Positions 36,856 through 45,704 of a stretch of DNA of 64,000 nt are shown one piece after another. Position numbers and translations under genes: made by a program. Position 1 is the first letter of the stretch; every line of letters begins with the position of its first letter. The notes under the pieces were generated by a model. That model did no database searches. It saw only the letters and a program-made list of their open reading frames with translations, and was not told where the DNA came from. The stretch lies in contig JAZKBR010000008.1 in NCBI GenBank assembly GCA_040388535.1, positions 1 through 64,000 of the forward strand. Reading direction: 5' to 3'. This DNA comes from Gemmatimonadota bacterium. Its GTDB lineage: Bacteria > Gemmatimonadota > Gemmatimonadetes > Gemmatimonadales > GWC2-71-9.

Positions 36856-37953
36856 ATGAGTGGCACCCGTGAGGCGCAGGTTCGCGCCGCGCTCGACTCT
36901 GTGTCCAATCCGCGCACCGGCACCGGCCTCGTGGCCGCCGGGATGATCAGCGACCTGGTGGTCGACGAATCCAGCGGCGAAGCCTCCTTCACCTTCCTGC
37001 TTCGGCGCGAAGATCCCGCCACGCTGGTCCGGCAGGCTCGGCAGGCGCTCACCACGGCCGGATTGCCGCAACCCAGAATCCAGGTCACCGATCCGGCGGG
37101 TCCACCCGCAACCACGCACGGCGCGCCGCAGAGTGCCGCGACGGGCGTCCCCGCGCCGACGCCAATGGAGATCGCCGGGCTGGGCAAGGTGATCGCGGTA
37201 TCGTCGGGGAAGGGCGGGGTCGGCAAGAGCACGGTCGCGGTGAATGTCGCGGTGGCACTGGCGGAGCGCGGCTTCAAGGTCGGCATCATGGACGCCGACT
37301 TCTACGGACCGAACCTGCCGCGAATGATTGGCGTCTACGAGCGCCCCACGGTGCAGAACGGCCGGATCATTCCACTCGAGGCCTATGGACTCAAGCTGAT
37401 GTCGATCGGCTTCCTCGTCGATCGTGATGCGCCCGCCATCTGGCGCGGGCCGATCATCACCAAGGTGATCCACCAGTTCCTGCACGATGTGGAGTGGGGC
37501 GAGCTCGACTTTCTCTTTGTCGATATGCCGCCGGGTACCGGCGACGCCCAGCTCTCGCTGGTGCAGCAGGTGCTCGTGAATGGCGCGATCATCGTGACCA
37601 CGCCGCAGGAAGTCGCCGTGGGCGATGCGCTGCGCGGGGCGAAGATGTTCGAGCGGGTGAACGTGCCGATTCTCGGTATCGTCGAGAACATGAGCGGCTT
37701 CCTCGATCCGATCACCGGCATGCGTCACGATCTCTTCGGGGTCGGCGGTGGCGAGCGCCTCGCCGATGAGATCAGTTCACCACTGCTCGGCATGGTGCCG
37801 CTGCAGCAGGGGCTGGCTTACTCGGCCGACCAGGGCGAACCGATCGTGGTGGCCGCGCCGAACTCGGCGGCGGCGGTGATGCTGCGGGAGATTGCCGACA
37901 AGGTGGTCGATCGAGTTCGTGCGGTGGGAATGGTGTTGCCAGTGCTCGAGTAA
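36856..37953 (+). CDS. Mrp/NBP35-family P-loop ATPase, Fe-S carrier
   Basis: Cytosolic Fe-S cluster carrier of the Mrp/ApbC family (365 residues). The N-terminal ~90 residues are a MIP18/DUF59-like domain. The deviant Walker A SSGKGGVGKSTVAVNVA starts near residue 116, followed by IMDADFYGPNLPRM and FVDMPPGTGDAQLS. A CxxC that many Mrp proteins carry near the C-terminus is not seen here, the text being VENMSGFLDPITGMRHDLFG. Cluster ligation may therefore differ. Operon with the Nfu-like gene. Confidence 0.92.
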   Translation: MSGTREAQVRAALDSVSNPRTGTGLVAAGMISDLVVDESSGEASFTFLLRREDPATLVRQARQALTTAGLPQPRIQVTDPAGPPATTHGAPQSAATGVPAPTPMEIAGLGKVIAVSSGKGGVGKSTVAVNVAVALAERGFKVGIMDADFYGPNLPRMIGVYERPTVQNGRIIPLEAYGLKLMSIGFLVDRDAPAIWRGPIITKVIHQFLHDVEWGELDFLFVDMPPGTGDAQLSLVQQVLVNGAIIVTTPQEVAVGDALRGAKMFERVNVPILGIVENMSGFLDPITGMRHDLFGVGGGERLADEISSPLLGMVPLQQGLAYSADQGEPIVVAAPNSAAAVMLREIADKVVDRVRAVGMVLPVLE

Positions 37954-37972
37954 AGGCGCAGGCGGGAGTGGG

Positions 37973-38830
37973 TCAGCGCGCTCCGACCCACTCCACGTTC
38001 ACGCCGGCCATCGAAGTCTTGAGCTCGATGGTGAGTTTCCGCGGCGCGATGGAAAATCCTTCGGTGCTCCAGACGTTACCGCGCTTTATCAGTCCTTCGA
38101 CATCGAGCGAGGTAAGGAAACGCCCTGCGGTAATCTGCAGACCCACGCCACGCGGCACTCGCAGCGTGAGCGTTCCCATGGACAGCGCGACCGCCACGGC
38201 AGAGTTCCGGCGCCACTCCCCTTCAAAACCAAGCGTCGCGCGGCCAACGCCGCCCTCGACCGTGATCTCGTCGCAGCCAGCGTTGGCGAGTTGGCGGACG
38301 TCGAGTTCTGACGCGCCGACCGTGAAAGACGCCTTGCGGCATTCACCCTTCGTCGGCCGCGAAAAGGTGAGCGAGCTGCGAGTGGCGCCGCTCCAGATGG
38401 CGAGATCGACGAGCGTGGTGCCGCCGAGATCCATGGTGGCGTCGGCAGCGCCGAGATTGGCAGTAAACGAGAGCGGAATGTCGGGAGAGAACTCGAAACG
38501 CCCGGTCTGATCGAGCTGCGCGCGCGAGGTGACGCGCACTCCGCCGCCGCCGACCGCCTCCAGGCCGAGATGCAGGATCCCGGTGCGCGCGTCGTAGTCC
38601 TGCACCGGGGCGGCGCGCTCGGCATCGTAGCGCAAGACGGCGCGGTAGAGACTCCCTGACGAACCGGGCTGGACCACCACACGCCCTGCCCCGAAGTCGA
38701 GGGTCGCTCGCAACATTCGCTCGCCAGCGGCGGGGCGGGTCGCGTTGAAGCTCCGCATCGTCTGCGCCGAAAGCGTGTTGGCGGTCGCAACCACCATTGC
38801 CAGCACCAGCGCGCGCTGAGGCAGCTTCAC
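37973..38830 (-). CDS. Exported DUF4097-like beta-solenoid protein
   Basis: A 285-residue exported protein with signal peptide (MKLPQRALVLAMVVATANTLSAQ) and repeated short beta strands, e.g. RATLDFGAGRVVVQPG, ATMDLGGTTLVDLAIWSGA, ELDVRQLANAGCDEITVEGG and MGTLTLRVPRGVGLQI. This pattern matches the DUF4097/LiaF-C ('toast rack') adhesin-like fold. GTG start overlaps the stop of the bactofilin-like gene (GTGA). Last gene of the sigma-factor operon; probably an envelope component under its control. Confidence 0.78.
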   Translation of the reverse strand: MKLPQRALVLAMVVATANTLSAQTMRSFNATRPAAGERMLRATLDFGAGRVVVQPGSSGSLYRAVLRYDAERAAPVQDYDARTGILHLGLEAVGGGGVRVTSRAQLDQTGRFEFSPDIPLSFTANLGAADATMDLGGTTLVDLAIWSGATRSSLTFSRPTKGECRKASFTVGASELDVRQLANAGCDEITVEGGVGRATLGFEGEWRRNSAVAVALSMGTLTLRVPRGVGLQITAGRFLTSLDVEGLIKRGNVWSTEGFSIAPRKLTIELKTSMAGVNVEWVGAR

Positions 38831-40059
38831 GCCTCGGGCTCCGTGCTCGGCCGCTTCACCGCCGGCACACCGAACTGTGGTGTGGCCCAGAGGTATTCAT
38901 CAGTGAGCATCTCGGGCGGCACGATCCGGCCGGCGAAGTGTTCCCGAATTCCGCCGCGCGAAAGCAGCGCCGCACCGAACCCGACCGTACCGACGAACCA
39001 GGTTCCGATAGCGGCGGCGGAAAGGATCAGCCCGCCAGCAATCGGCACCCAGCCAAAGAGCACCCACGCGAGCCAGCTGACGCCGAGCGCCATCAGGCCA
39101 GTGAGCAGGTAGCGGTAGGCATTGGGTGAAACCCGCAGCCCTGCCGCCATCCGACGCCTCGTGATGGTCTCGCCCATTGCGTGCGCTACGGCGAGAACGC
39201 CACCAAGCACCGAGACGATCGCCAGCAGGGTGTAGACGACGATTCCGAAGGGCACCAGCAGCGCGCCGGCCACCGTAAGCACGAGCCCGACCACCAGCAT
39301 CCCGAAGGTCGGGAGAATCAGGACCTCGCCGAGCAGCCCTACCACGAAGGCCCTCCCGAACGAGTGCATCACCGTATCGGAGACGATCTCGAGGTTAGGT
39401 CGCCCGAAGGTCACGAGTCCGAAGCCAAGCGTGAGGAGCACGAGGAAGACACCGACAAATCCGGCCGCACGACGTGCAATGACCGAGGCGATCGACGGCG
39501 TATCTGCCGGCGTCGTGATCGGAACCGCTTCGAGTGATTGCTGGGCGCCGGTGATATTGCCGCCGACCTCACGCACGTGCCCGCCGATCGCGAGCACATC
39601 GCCCACCACCGAGCCGCCGGGGTGCACGATGATGTCGCCATCGAGTGCGACGATGTTCCCTTCCACCCGGCCGTGCACGTCGACATCGCCCTCGAGTACC
39701 ACGACGTGTCCGTGAATATTCTCGGCGGAGCCAACGGAGTAGTGCCCCAGGCGAGCGGTACCGCCGACGACGGTGAGCCGGGTTTCGTCGATCGGACGCC
39801 GCAATGCCGTGCGCAACTGGCGCTCGAGCGCGGCTGGCTGATCGAGTTTTGCGGGATTGACGGTGGGACCCTGAGGATCGGCCACCGCCACGGCCTGTGG
39901 CGCGACGTCCGGTCCTGGAATCAGGATCGAGGGGAGGAGATTCTTGACCCGCCCGGACAGCTCGCCCACCACACCACGCCGATCGGCCGCCTCGAGGCGG
40001 CTTGCGGAGATCAGCGCAATGACTAGGAGGAGGGCGGCTGCTCCCTTACCAGCCCGCAT
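38827..40059 (-). CDS. Bactofilin-like polymer-forming membrane protein
   Basis: A 410-residue protein with a signal sequence (MRAGKGAAALLLVIALISASR). A central beta-helix of the polymer-forming/bactofilin type follows (HGHVVVLEGDVDVHGRVEG, IVALDGDIIVHPGG, VVGDVLAIGGHV; about residues 115-165). The C-terminal half has about five to six membrane helices. ATG 40059 overlaps the anti-sigma gene by 14 bp. The very long open frame upstream is an antisense shadow of that gene. Role in envelope organisation is inference. Confidence 0.8.
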   Translation of the reverse strand: MRAGKGAAALLLVIALISASRLEAADRRGVVGELSGRVKNLLPSILIPGPDVAPQAVAVADPQGPTVNPAKLDQPAALERQLRTALRRPIDETRLTVVGGTARLGHYSVGSAENIHGHVVVLEGDVDVHGRVEGNIVALDGDIIVHPGGSVVGDVLAIGGHVREVGGNITGAQQSLEAVPITTPADTPSIASVIARRAAGFVGVFLVLLTLGFGLVTFGRPNLEIVSDTVMHSFGRAFVVGLLGEVLILPTFGMLVVGLVLTVAGALLVPFGIVVYTLLAIVSVLGGVLAVAHAMGETITRRRMAAGLRVSPNAYRYLLTGLMALGVSWLAWVLFGWVPIAGGLILSAAAIGTWFVGTVGFGAALLSRGGIREHFAGRIVPPEMLTDEYLWATPQFGVPAVKRPSTEPEA

Positions 40060-40633
40060 CGGTCGCGGGCTCGGTGAGGAGGCGACGCAGTCCGACGAGC
40101 GCGAGGGCGTAGGTGCCGAGGGCACCGACCAGCACCGGGAAGGCACGGGTCGGGGTGGCGAGGGCGTCGCGGACGCCGCCGAACCACGGCTGCTCTGCCG
40201 TGTTCGCGGCGATGGTCTGCAAGGTGATCCAGAGCGACTGCCCGGCGTCGGCGACAGTAGGAGCCGACCAGCCGAGGGCGGCGGCCGGATGCGCGACCGC
40301 CCAGGCCAGACAGGCGGCCAGCGCGCCACCCGTGGCGACCGAGGCGACCAGGACCCGCCGACGAGCCGAGCGCTCCCGGGCCGAAAGGACCCAGGGGAGA
40401 TCGGCCAGAACCGGCCGGACCTGGACTTTCGCCATCACGTGATCGGCGAACTCGGAGGAAGGCTCCCAAGTGGGGAGGCCGCCCAGCGCCGTGACCAGAC
40501 GGGCGTCGAGTTGACCGAGCGCGACGCACGTCGGGCATGTCGCAAGGTGCGACATCGCCCGCGGCGAGCCGGCACCCACCAGCAGGGCGTCGAGTTCGTC
40601 TTCGGTCAGGTGATCCAGAATTACATCGCTCAT
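40046..40633 (-). CDS. Zinc-finger anti-sigma factor
   Basis: Membrane anti-sigma factor (195 residues) that should hold the adjacent ECF sigma. The N-terminal domain has the ZAS zinc motif HLATCPTC (His plus CxxC, about residues 29-36) and LTEDELDALL. A single membrane helix (VLVASVATGGALAACLAWAV) lies near residue 105, followed by an extracytoplasmic tail. I prefer ATG 40633 with GAGGG upstream; a GTG at 40681 overlapping the sigma stop would add 16 residues. Confidence 0.87.
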   Translation of the reverse strand: MSDVILDHLTEDELDALLVGAGSPRAMSHLATCPTCVALGQLDARLVTALGGLPTWEPSSEFADHVMAKVQVRPVLADLPWVLSARERSARRRVLVASVATGGALAACLAWAVAHPAAALGWSAPTVADAGQSLWITLQTIAANTAEQPWFGGVRDALATPTRAFPVLVGALGTYALALVGLRRLLTEPATDAGW

Positions 40634-40673
40634 AACAGGGCCCTCGTACGTCGATTTGGTAGTACGGGTTTCA

Positions 40674-41282
40674 TCACTCACGGGTATCAGCCAGCAGGAT
40701 CCGGAGCTCGTTACGGGCCCGGTGGATATAGGTCTTCACAGTGCCCAGCGGGAGATCGAGCATCTCGGCGATCTCTTCATACGGACGGCCATCGATGTGA
40801 CGCAGGATGATGCAGCTGCGGTATTCGGGGCGGAGCTGATTGATCGCGACTTCGATCTGGGAGCCGAGTTCGCGCGAGGCGACCTCATCGAGTTGATTCT
40901 CGGCGCCATCGCCGATCTGAAGCGTGGTGGCCTCGATGGCGTCGGCGCTCTCCGCGTGGGGCGAGCCATCGAGCGAGAGGGTGTTGAGGCCACGGCGCCG
41001 GAGATGATCGATCGACGCGTTGTTGGCAATCTTGAAGATCCAGCTCGAGAACTTGTATTCGGGGCGATAGCTGTCGATGGCGTTGAGGACCTTGATGAAG
41101 GTCTCCTGAGTCAGGTCCTCGGCCAGTTCGCGGTCACGGACCATCCGGTACACCAGCGAGAAGACGGGACGCTGATAGCGGCGGATGAGCTCGCGGTAGG
41201 CCGACTCGCGCCCCTGAACCGCGTGGCGAACCACGTCCTGGTCGGAGAGGACCTGATAGGCGGCAGGCGACAGGCCGCTCAC
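40674..41282 (-). CDS. ECF-type RNA polymerase sigma factor
   Basis: Group-4 sigma factor (202 residues). Region 2: RRYQRPVFSLVYRMVRDREL, EDLTQETFIKVL and YKFSSWIFKIANNASIDHLR. Region 4: LRPEYRSCIILRHIDGRPYEEIAEML, LPLGTVKTYIHRAR. RpoE-like type with cognate zinc anti-sigma directly downstream and two envelope genes in the same run. GTG start with GAGG upstream within a GCGAGGCCTCGC palindrome. The 51-bp gap to divergent menG must hold both promoters. Confidence 0.94.
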   Translation of the reverse strand: MSGLSPAAYQVLSDQDVVRHAVQGRESAYRELIRRYQRPVFSLVYRMVRDRELAEDLTQETFIKVLNAIDSYRPEYKFSSWIFKIANNASIDHLRRRGLNTLSLDGSPHAESADAIEATTLQIGDGAENQLDEVASRELGSQIEVAINQLRPEYRSCIILRHIDGRPYEEIAEMLDLPLGTVKTYIHRARNELRILLADTRE

Positions 41283-41333
41283 GCGAGGCCTCGCGTTGCC
41301 ACGGCGTTCGCGAAACCGGTAGCTTTGAGGACA
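41283..41333. promoter_or_regulatory. Divergent promoter region, ECF sigma versus menG
   Basis: A 51-bp spacer. It carries GCGAGGCCTCGC next to the sigma start and, toward menG, TTGCCA and TAGCTT about 18 bp apart, a weak sigma-70-like pair. No typical ECF -35 (GGAAC) is clear, although GAAACCGG is present. Confidence 0.35.
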
Positions 41334-42068
41334 ATGCCTGTCATCGAGCAGCCCTTACCGGTCACCGGTGGTGACGCCAAGCGCGAATACGTCCGCGAGG
41401 TGTTCACCGGGATCGCGCCACGTTACGACCAGCTGAACCATCTTCTCTCGCTCAACGCGGACCGGCGCTGGCGCCGAGCCGCCGTCAATCTCCTGGGCTG
41501 GGAGGCGGAACCGGGCGGCAGGTATCTCGATCTCTGTGCGGGAACGCTCGATCTCGCCGCCGAGCTGGGGAATCGCCCCGGCTTCGAAGGAGAGGTCATC
41601 GCGGCGGATTTCGTGCCGGCAATGCTGGTGCGCGGGGCGGGGAAATCGGCCCGGGTTCGGCCCGCTGCCGCCGACGCGCTGCGCCTCCCGTTTGACGACG
41701 GGATCTTTGCTGGAGCCACCGTTGGCTTTGGCGTGCGCAATCTGATGGACCTGGATGCCGGGCTCCGGGAAGCGGCGCGCGTTCTGGCGCCTGGCGCGCG
41801 ATTCGTGGTGCTGGAATTCACGGTGCCGCACTGGCAGCCGCTGCGGGCACTCTATCTCGGCTATTTCCGCCACGTGCTGCCGCGCATCGGCCGGCTCGTG
41901 TCGAAACATACGAGCGCCTACGACTGGCTACCAGCGTCGGTGCTCGCCTTTCCCGATCCACCGGCCCTCGCCGCCCGGATGGAGGCCGCCGGCTTCGCGT
42001 CGGTACGCTGGGAACTCCTCTGGGGCGGGATTGTCGCCCTCCACGTCGGGGTCCGGAAACCACTATGA
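41334..42068 (+). CDS. menG: Demethylmenaquinone methyltransferase (MenG/UbiE)
   Basis: SAM-dependent C-methyltransferase for the last step of menaquinone synthesis (244 residues). UbiE motifs: VFTGIAPRYDQLNHLLSLNADRRWRR, the SAM-binding YLDLCAGTLDLAAEL, GVRNLMDLDAGLREAARVL and the C-terminal GIVALHVGVRK. ATG has GAGG 4-5 nt before it. The stop overlaps the ubiD-like ATG (ATGA), and ubiA- and ubiX-like genes follow, so the run is a menaquinone operon. Confidence 0.95.
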   Translation: MPVIEQPLPVTGGDAKREYVREVFTGIAPRYDQLNHLLSLNADRRWRRAAVNLLGWEAEPGGRYLDLCAGTLDLAAELGNRPGFEGEVIAADFVPAMLVRGAGKSARVRPAAADALRLPFDDGIFAGATVGFGVRNLMDLDAGLREAARVLAPGARFVVLEFTVPHWQPLRALYLGYFRHVLPRIGRLVSKHTSAYDWLPASVLAFPDPPALAARMEAAGFASVRWELLWGGIVALHVGVRKPL

Positions 42069-43543
42069 CACTTGAGTCCCTCCCTGAGTTCATTGCGGCG
42101 ATTGACCGCCTCGGTCACCTGGTCCGGATTCGCCAGCCCGTGCGCACCCACCTCGAGATTGCCGAGATCGCCGACCGGACGATGAAGCTTCCCGGTGGCG
42201 GGCCAGCGTTGCTCTTTGAACGCCCGGTGATGCCCGATGGTCGCGAGAGCAGCATCCCGGTGGCGATCAATCTCTACGGCTCTCACGAACGGATGCGGCT
42301 GGCCATGGGTGTCGGCGCGCTCGACGAGATCGGCGACCGGATCAGCGAGATGGTCAACATGAAGGTTCCCGACGGGCTGATGGGAAAGCTCTCGATGCTG
42401 CCGAAGCTGGCGGAAATGTCGAAGTTTCCGCCGCGCACCAGGTCGGGTCGGCCGCCCTGTCAGGAGATCGTGCTGCAGGGAGATGAGATCGACCTCGACA
42501 CTATTCCCTTCCTTCAGACCTGGCCCGACGACGGCGGCCGCTACATCACCCTGCCGATGGTGATCACCCGCGACCCGGGTCGGGGCACTCGCAATGTCGG
42601 GATGTACCGGGTGCAGGTGCAGGGAAAGCGCGAACTCGCGATGCACTGGCAGCGCCACAAGACCGGCGCCGCGCACTGGCGCGAGATGGCCGAGCGGGGC
42701 GAGACGATGCCGGTGGTGATTGCCCTCGGCGGCGACCCGGTGAGCGTCTATTCGGGTTCGGCGCCACTGCCGCCCGGGATCGACGAATTTCTCTTTGCCG
42801 GTTTCATTCGCAAGCAGCCGGTGGAACTTGCGCGAGCGGTCACGTGCGACCTCGAGGTCCCGGCCGAAGCGGAGATCGTGATCGAGGGCCACATCGACCC
42901 GCGCGAGGCGCTGGTGATGGAAGGGCCATTCGGGGATCACACCGGCTTCTATTCGCTCGCTGATCTCTATCCGCGAGTGCACGTCACGGCCGTGACGATG
43001 AAGAAGAAGCCGGTGTATGCGGCCACGCTCGTCGGCCGGCCGCCGATGGAGGATTTCTACCTCGGCCACGCCACCGAGCGGATCTTCCTGCCGTTGCTGA
43101 AGCTCACGGTACCCGAGATCGTCGACTACCACATGCCGGCCGCCGGCATCTTCCACAATCTGGTGTTTGTGAGCATCAACAAGCAGTATCCCGGTCAGGC
43201 CTACAAGGTGATGCACGCGCTCTGGGGTCAGGGACTCATGTCGCTGTCCAAGGTGCTGATCATCGTCGATCACGATGTCAATGTGCAGGACAGCGAAGAA
43301 GTCTGGTGGATCGCCCTCAACAACATCGACCCGAAGCGGGATACCGAATTTGCGCGCGGGCCGGTGGACGTGCTTGACCACGCCTCGCAGGCGTTCACCT
43401 TCGGCAGCAAGATGGGAATTGACGCGACGCGGAAATGGCCAGAAGAAGGCTTTACCCGGGAGTGGCCCGAGAAGATCGTGATGGACGACGAGACCAGGGC
43501 GAAGATTGATGCGATCTGGTCGACGCTCGGCATCACGGGATGA
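42065..43543 (+). CDS. UbiD-family decarboxylase (menaquinone pathway, MqnL-like)
   Basis: Prenylated-FMN-dependent decarboxylase (492 residues). UbiD landmarks: ITRDPGRGTRNVGMYRVQV, MHWQRHKTGAAHW, and the catalytic E-x-x-x-R-E-D region here as EGHIDPREALVMEGPFGDHTG. Later come FYLGHATERIFLPLLK and FVSINKQYPGQA. Between menG and a UbiA-like prenyltransferase, with the cofactor enzyme UbiX downstream, a role in the futalosine menaquinone pathway (MqnL) is likely; a 4-hydroxybenzoate-type UbiD is the alternative. The stop codon lies inside a GGATGAT repeat. Confidence 0.9.
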   Translation: MTLESLPEFIAAIDRLGHLVRIRQPVRTHLEIAEIADRTMKLPGGGPALLFERPVMPDGRESSIPVAINLYGSHERMRLAMGVGALDEIGDRISEMVNMKVPDGLMGKLSMLPKLAEMSKFPPRTRSGRPPCQEIVLQGDEIDLDTIPFLQTWPDDGGRYITLPMVITRDPGRGTRNVGMYRVQVQGKRELAMHWQRHKTGAAHWREMAERGETMPVVIALGGDPVSVYSGSAPLPPGIDEFLFAGFIRKQPVELARAVTCDLEVPAEAEIVIEGHIDPREALVMEGPFGDHTGFYSLADLYPRVHVTAVTMKKKPVYAATLVGRPPMEDFYLGHATERIFLPLLKLTVPEIVDYHMPAAGIFHNLVFVSINKQYPGQAYKVMHALWGQGLMSLSKVLIIVDHDVNVQDSEEVWWIALNNIDPKRDTEFARGPVDVLDHASQAFTFGSKMGIDATRKWPEEGFTREWPEKIVMDDETRAKIDAIWSTLGITG

Positions 43544-43571
43544 TGGATGATGGATCATGGATGATGGATCT
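43539..43571. repeat. GGATGAT heptamer array across the ubiD stop and ubiA start
   Basis: Units GGATGAT, GGATGAT, GGATCAT, GGATGAT, then GGATC. The ubiD stop TGA (43541-43543) lies in the first unit and the ATG at 43557 in the third and fourth. Confidence 0.9.
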
Positions 43572-44465
43572 GTGAGCAGGGAGGGGCAGACGTTTGCCGG
43601 CGGTTCGGCGCTGGCGCGCTGGGCGAGCTTCGTCAAGCTGCCGCACACGCTCTTCGCGTTGCCTTTCGCGCTGGTCGGTGTGCTCGCGGCGTCGCAGGTA
43701 GCTACCATCACGGCGCCGGTGGTGCTCTGGGTCGTGGTCGCCTTCTCAGCTGCCCGCTTCGCGGCGATGGGATTCAACCGCATTGTCGATCGGCGATTCG
43801 ATCACGAAAATCCGCGCACTCGCGCCCGCGAGATACCGGCAGGGAGCATCAGCGTGGCTCAGGCCTCGATCGCCGTGGCTGCGGCGGCAGCGCTCTTCGT
43901 CTTCGCCGCATGGCAGCTCAATCCGCTCTGCTTTGTACTCGCTCCGGTGGCCCTCTGCTGGGTGCTCTGTTACAGCTATGCCAAGCGGTTCACCCACTGG
44001 CCGCACCTCTGGCTCGGGCTGTCGCTCGCGATCGCCCCGGTGGGTGGCTGGCTCGCCGTGGCGGGCGCGTGGAGTGAGCCGTGGTGGCTCCTCGCGCTGA
44101 TCACGATCGCGGTGATGACCTGGGTGGCCGGCTTCGACATCTTCTATGCCCTCCCCGACGAAGGGTTCGACCGCGACCAGGGGCTGCGCAGTGCCGTGGT
44201 GCGGCTCGGCGTCCCGCGCGCGATCTTCCTTGCCAAGCTTCTCCACGGGATCACGATCCCCGCGCTCGGCATCTTCGGCTGGTTTGCCGGGTTCGGGATC
44301 TGGTACTTCGTCGGCGTCATCGTCGCCGCCGGCATCCTGGCGTGGGAGCATCAGCTGGTGAAGCCGGATGACCTGTCGAATCTCGACGCCGCGTTCTTCA
44401 CGATGAACGGAGTGATGAGTCTTACCGTCTTCGGGTTTGCGCTTGTTGACGTACTGACACGATGA
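43557..44465 (+). CDS. UbiA-family prenyltransferase (menaquinone pathway, MqnP-like)
   Basis: Integral membrane prenyltransferase, 302 residues with about eight to nine helices. Both Asp-rich motifs are visible: NRIVDRRFD (about residues 78-86) and FDIFYALPDEGFDRDQGLRS. MqnP acts with UbiD/UbiX-type enzymes in the futalosine route. The start is uncertain: ATG 43557 lies in the heptamer repeat, and GTG 43572 would remove five residues and is equally possible. The stop again lies in the first unit of a heptamer array. Confidence 0.9.
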   Translation: MDDGSVSREGQTFAGGSALARWASFVKLPHTLFALPFALVGVLAASQVATITAPVVLWVVVAFSAARFAAMGFNRIVDRRFDHENPRTRAREIPAGSISVAQASIAVAAAAALFVFAAWQLNPLCFVLAPVALCWVLCYSYAKRFTHWPHLWLGLSLAIAPVGGWLAVAGAWSEPWWLLALITIAVMTWVAGFDIFYALPDEGFDRDQGLRSAVVRLGVPRAIFLAKLLHGITIPALGIFGWFAGFGIWYFVGVIVAAGILAWEHQLVKPDDLSNLDAAFFTMNGVMSLTVFGFALVDVLTR

Positions 44466-44600
44466 CAGATGACAGATGACTGATGACTGATGACAGATGA
44501 CTGATGACTGAGCATGGATGCTGGCACATCCGCCATCCACGTTTCGTCTCGGCCCAATATCCGTCATCCGTCATCTGTCATCCGTCATCCATCATCCTCC
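44461..44600. repeat. Inverted heptamer arrays between ubiA- and ubiX-like genes
   Basis: The left arm (44461-44512) is about seven units of GATGACA/GATGACT, starting inside the ubiA stop TGA (44463-44465). About 46 bp later the right arm (44559-44600) has six ATCCGTC-type units in opposite orientation, ending 11 bp before the ubiX ATG. The arms could pair into a hairpin of about 40 bp. Confidence 0.93.
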
Positions 44601-44611
44601 TGAGGATCTGA

Positions 44612-45196
44612 ATGCCGCAGCTACCCCTGGTTTTCGCCATCACCGGTGCCTCCGGCGCTCCCTACGCGGTTCGGCTGCTCGATATTCTTGCGCGCAACCA
44701 GGTTCCGACCGATCTCATCGTGTCGGGCCACGGCTGGCGGTTGCTCGAGACCGAATCGGGGATCGCCGATGAAGCGGCCTTGCGCGCAGCGACCGGCGGC
44801 GACTGGCGGAGCATCACGGTCCATCCCGACAACGATCGCGGCGCGAAACCGGCCTCGGGCTCCTATCGCACGCAGGGGATGATCATCTGCCCGTGCTCGA
44901 TGGGAACGGTTGCCGCCATTGCCGCGGGAACCTCGCGCTCGCTGGTGGAGCGTGCTGCCGATGTGATGCTCAAGGAGCGACGCAAGCTCATCCTCGTGCC
45001 ACGTGAGACGCCGCTCTCGCTGATTCATCTCCGTAACCTCACCACGGTGACGGAAGCGGGCGCCGTGGTGATCCCCGCCGCTCCCGGGTTCTACCATCGT
45101 CCCGCGGCGATCGCCGACCTGGTGGACTTCATGGTGCAGCGGATGCTCGATCAGCTGGGACTCGACATTCCTCTGGGCCCGCGCTGGGGAGGGTAA
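44612..45196 (+). CDS. ubiX: Flavin prenyltransferase UbiX (MqnM-like)
   Basis: Makes prenylated FMN, the cofactor of UbiD-type decarboxylases (194 residues). FMN/phosphate-binding motifs: FAITGASGAPYAVRLL at the start, IICPCSMGTVAAIAAGTS, and RKLILVPRETPLSLIHLRN, followed by PAAPGFYHRPAAIADLVDF. ATG has TGAGG nearby. Its presence three genes from the UbiD-like gene supports that assignment. Confidence 0.95.
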   Translation: MPQLPLVFAITGASGAPYAVRLLDILARNQVPTDLIVSGHGWRLLETESGIADEAALRAATGGDWRSITVHPDNDRGAKPASGSYRTQGMIICPCSMGTVAAIAAGTSRSLVERAADVMLKERRKLILVPRETPLSLIHLRNLTTVTEAGAVVIPAAPGFYHRPAAIADLVDFMVQRMLDQLGLDIPLGPRWGG

Positions 45197-45197
45197 C

Positions 45198-45692
45198 GTG
45201 CGACTGGGGATCATTGCCGACACGCATGGCCTGCTGCGACCCGAAGTCTTCGAGGTCTTCGCGGAGGTCGATCACATCCTCCATGCTGGTGATCTGGGGC
45301 CGCTCGATCTGCTCACCGAACTGGAGGCGATTGCGCCGGTCACTGCGGTCTTCGGGAACACCGATCTGCCCGAGGTACGCGCCCGGCTGCCGCGAGTCGC
45401 GCGCATCCAGCTCGACGGCTTCGAGATCGTGGTGACGCACGGTGATCAGTTCGGTCGCGGGGTACCCAGCGAGGAGTTGCACGAGGCGTTCCCGGATGCG
45501 GAGATCATCATCCACGGGCACACCCACATCCCGAAGCTGGAACTGGTCGATGTCGTGGTGACGGTGATGAATCCGGGAGGCGCGGGGCCACGCCGATATG
45601 ACATTCCGGCTTCGGTGGGAATCCTGGAACTCGAGGCGGGAATCCCGCCGCGCGGGCGACTGGTGCCGCTCACGGCGGCCGACGAGGACTGA
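45198..45692 (+). CDS. YfcE/MJ0936-type metallophosphoesterase
   Basis: Small calcineurin-fold phosphodiesterase (164 residues). Metal motifs in order: GIIADTHG, HAGDLG, VFGNTD, THGDQFG and HGHTH. GTG start follows the ubiX stop by 1 bp with GGAGG upstream, so it is co-translated, although no link to menaquinone is evident. Substrate unknown; family members cleave model phosphodiesters. Confidence 0.92.
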   Translation: MRLGIIADTHGLLRPEVFEVFAEVDHILHAGDLGPLDLLTELEAIAPVTAVFGNTDLPEVRARLPRVARIQLDGFEIVVTHGDQFGRGVPSEELHEAFPDAEIIIHGHTHIPKLELVDVVVTVMNPGGAGPRRYDIPASVGILELEAGIPPRGRLVPLTAADED

Positions 45693-45704
45693 ACGGAGCG
45701 GGCG

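Noticed and set aside
41918-43783. Antisense open frame of 621 codons over the ubiD-like gene
   Set aside because: Shadow frame; the sense strand encodes a clear UbiD protein with all family motifs.
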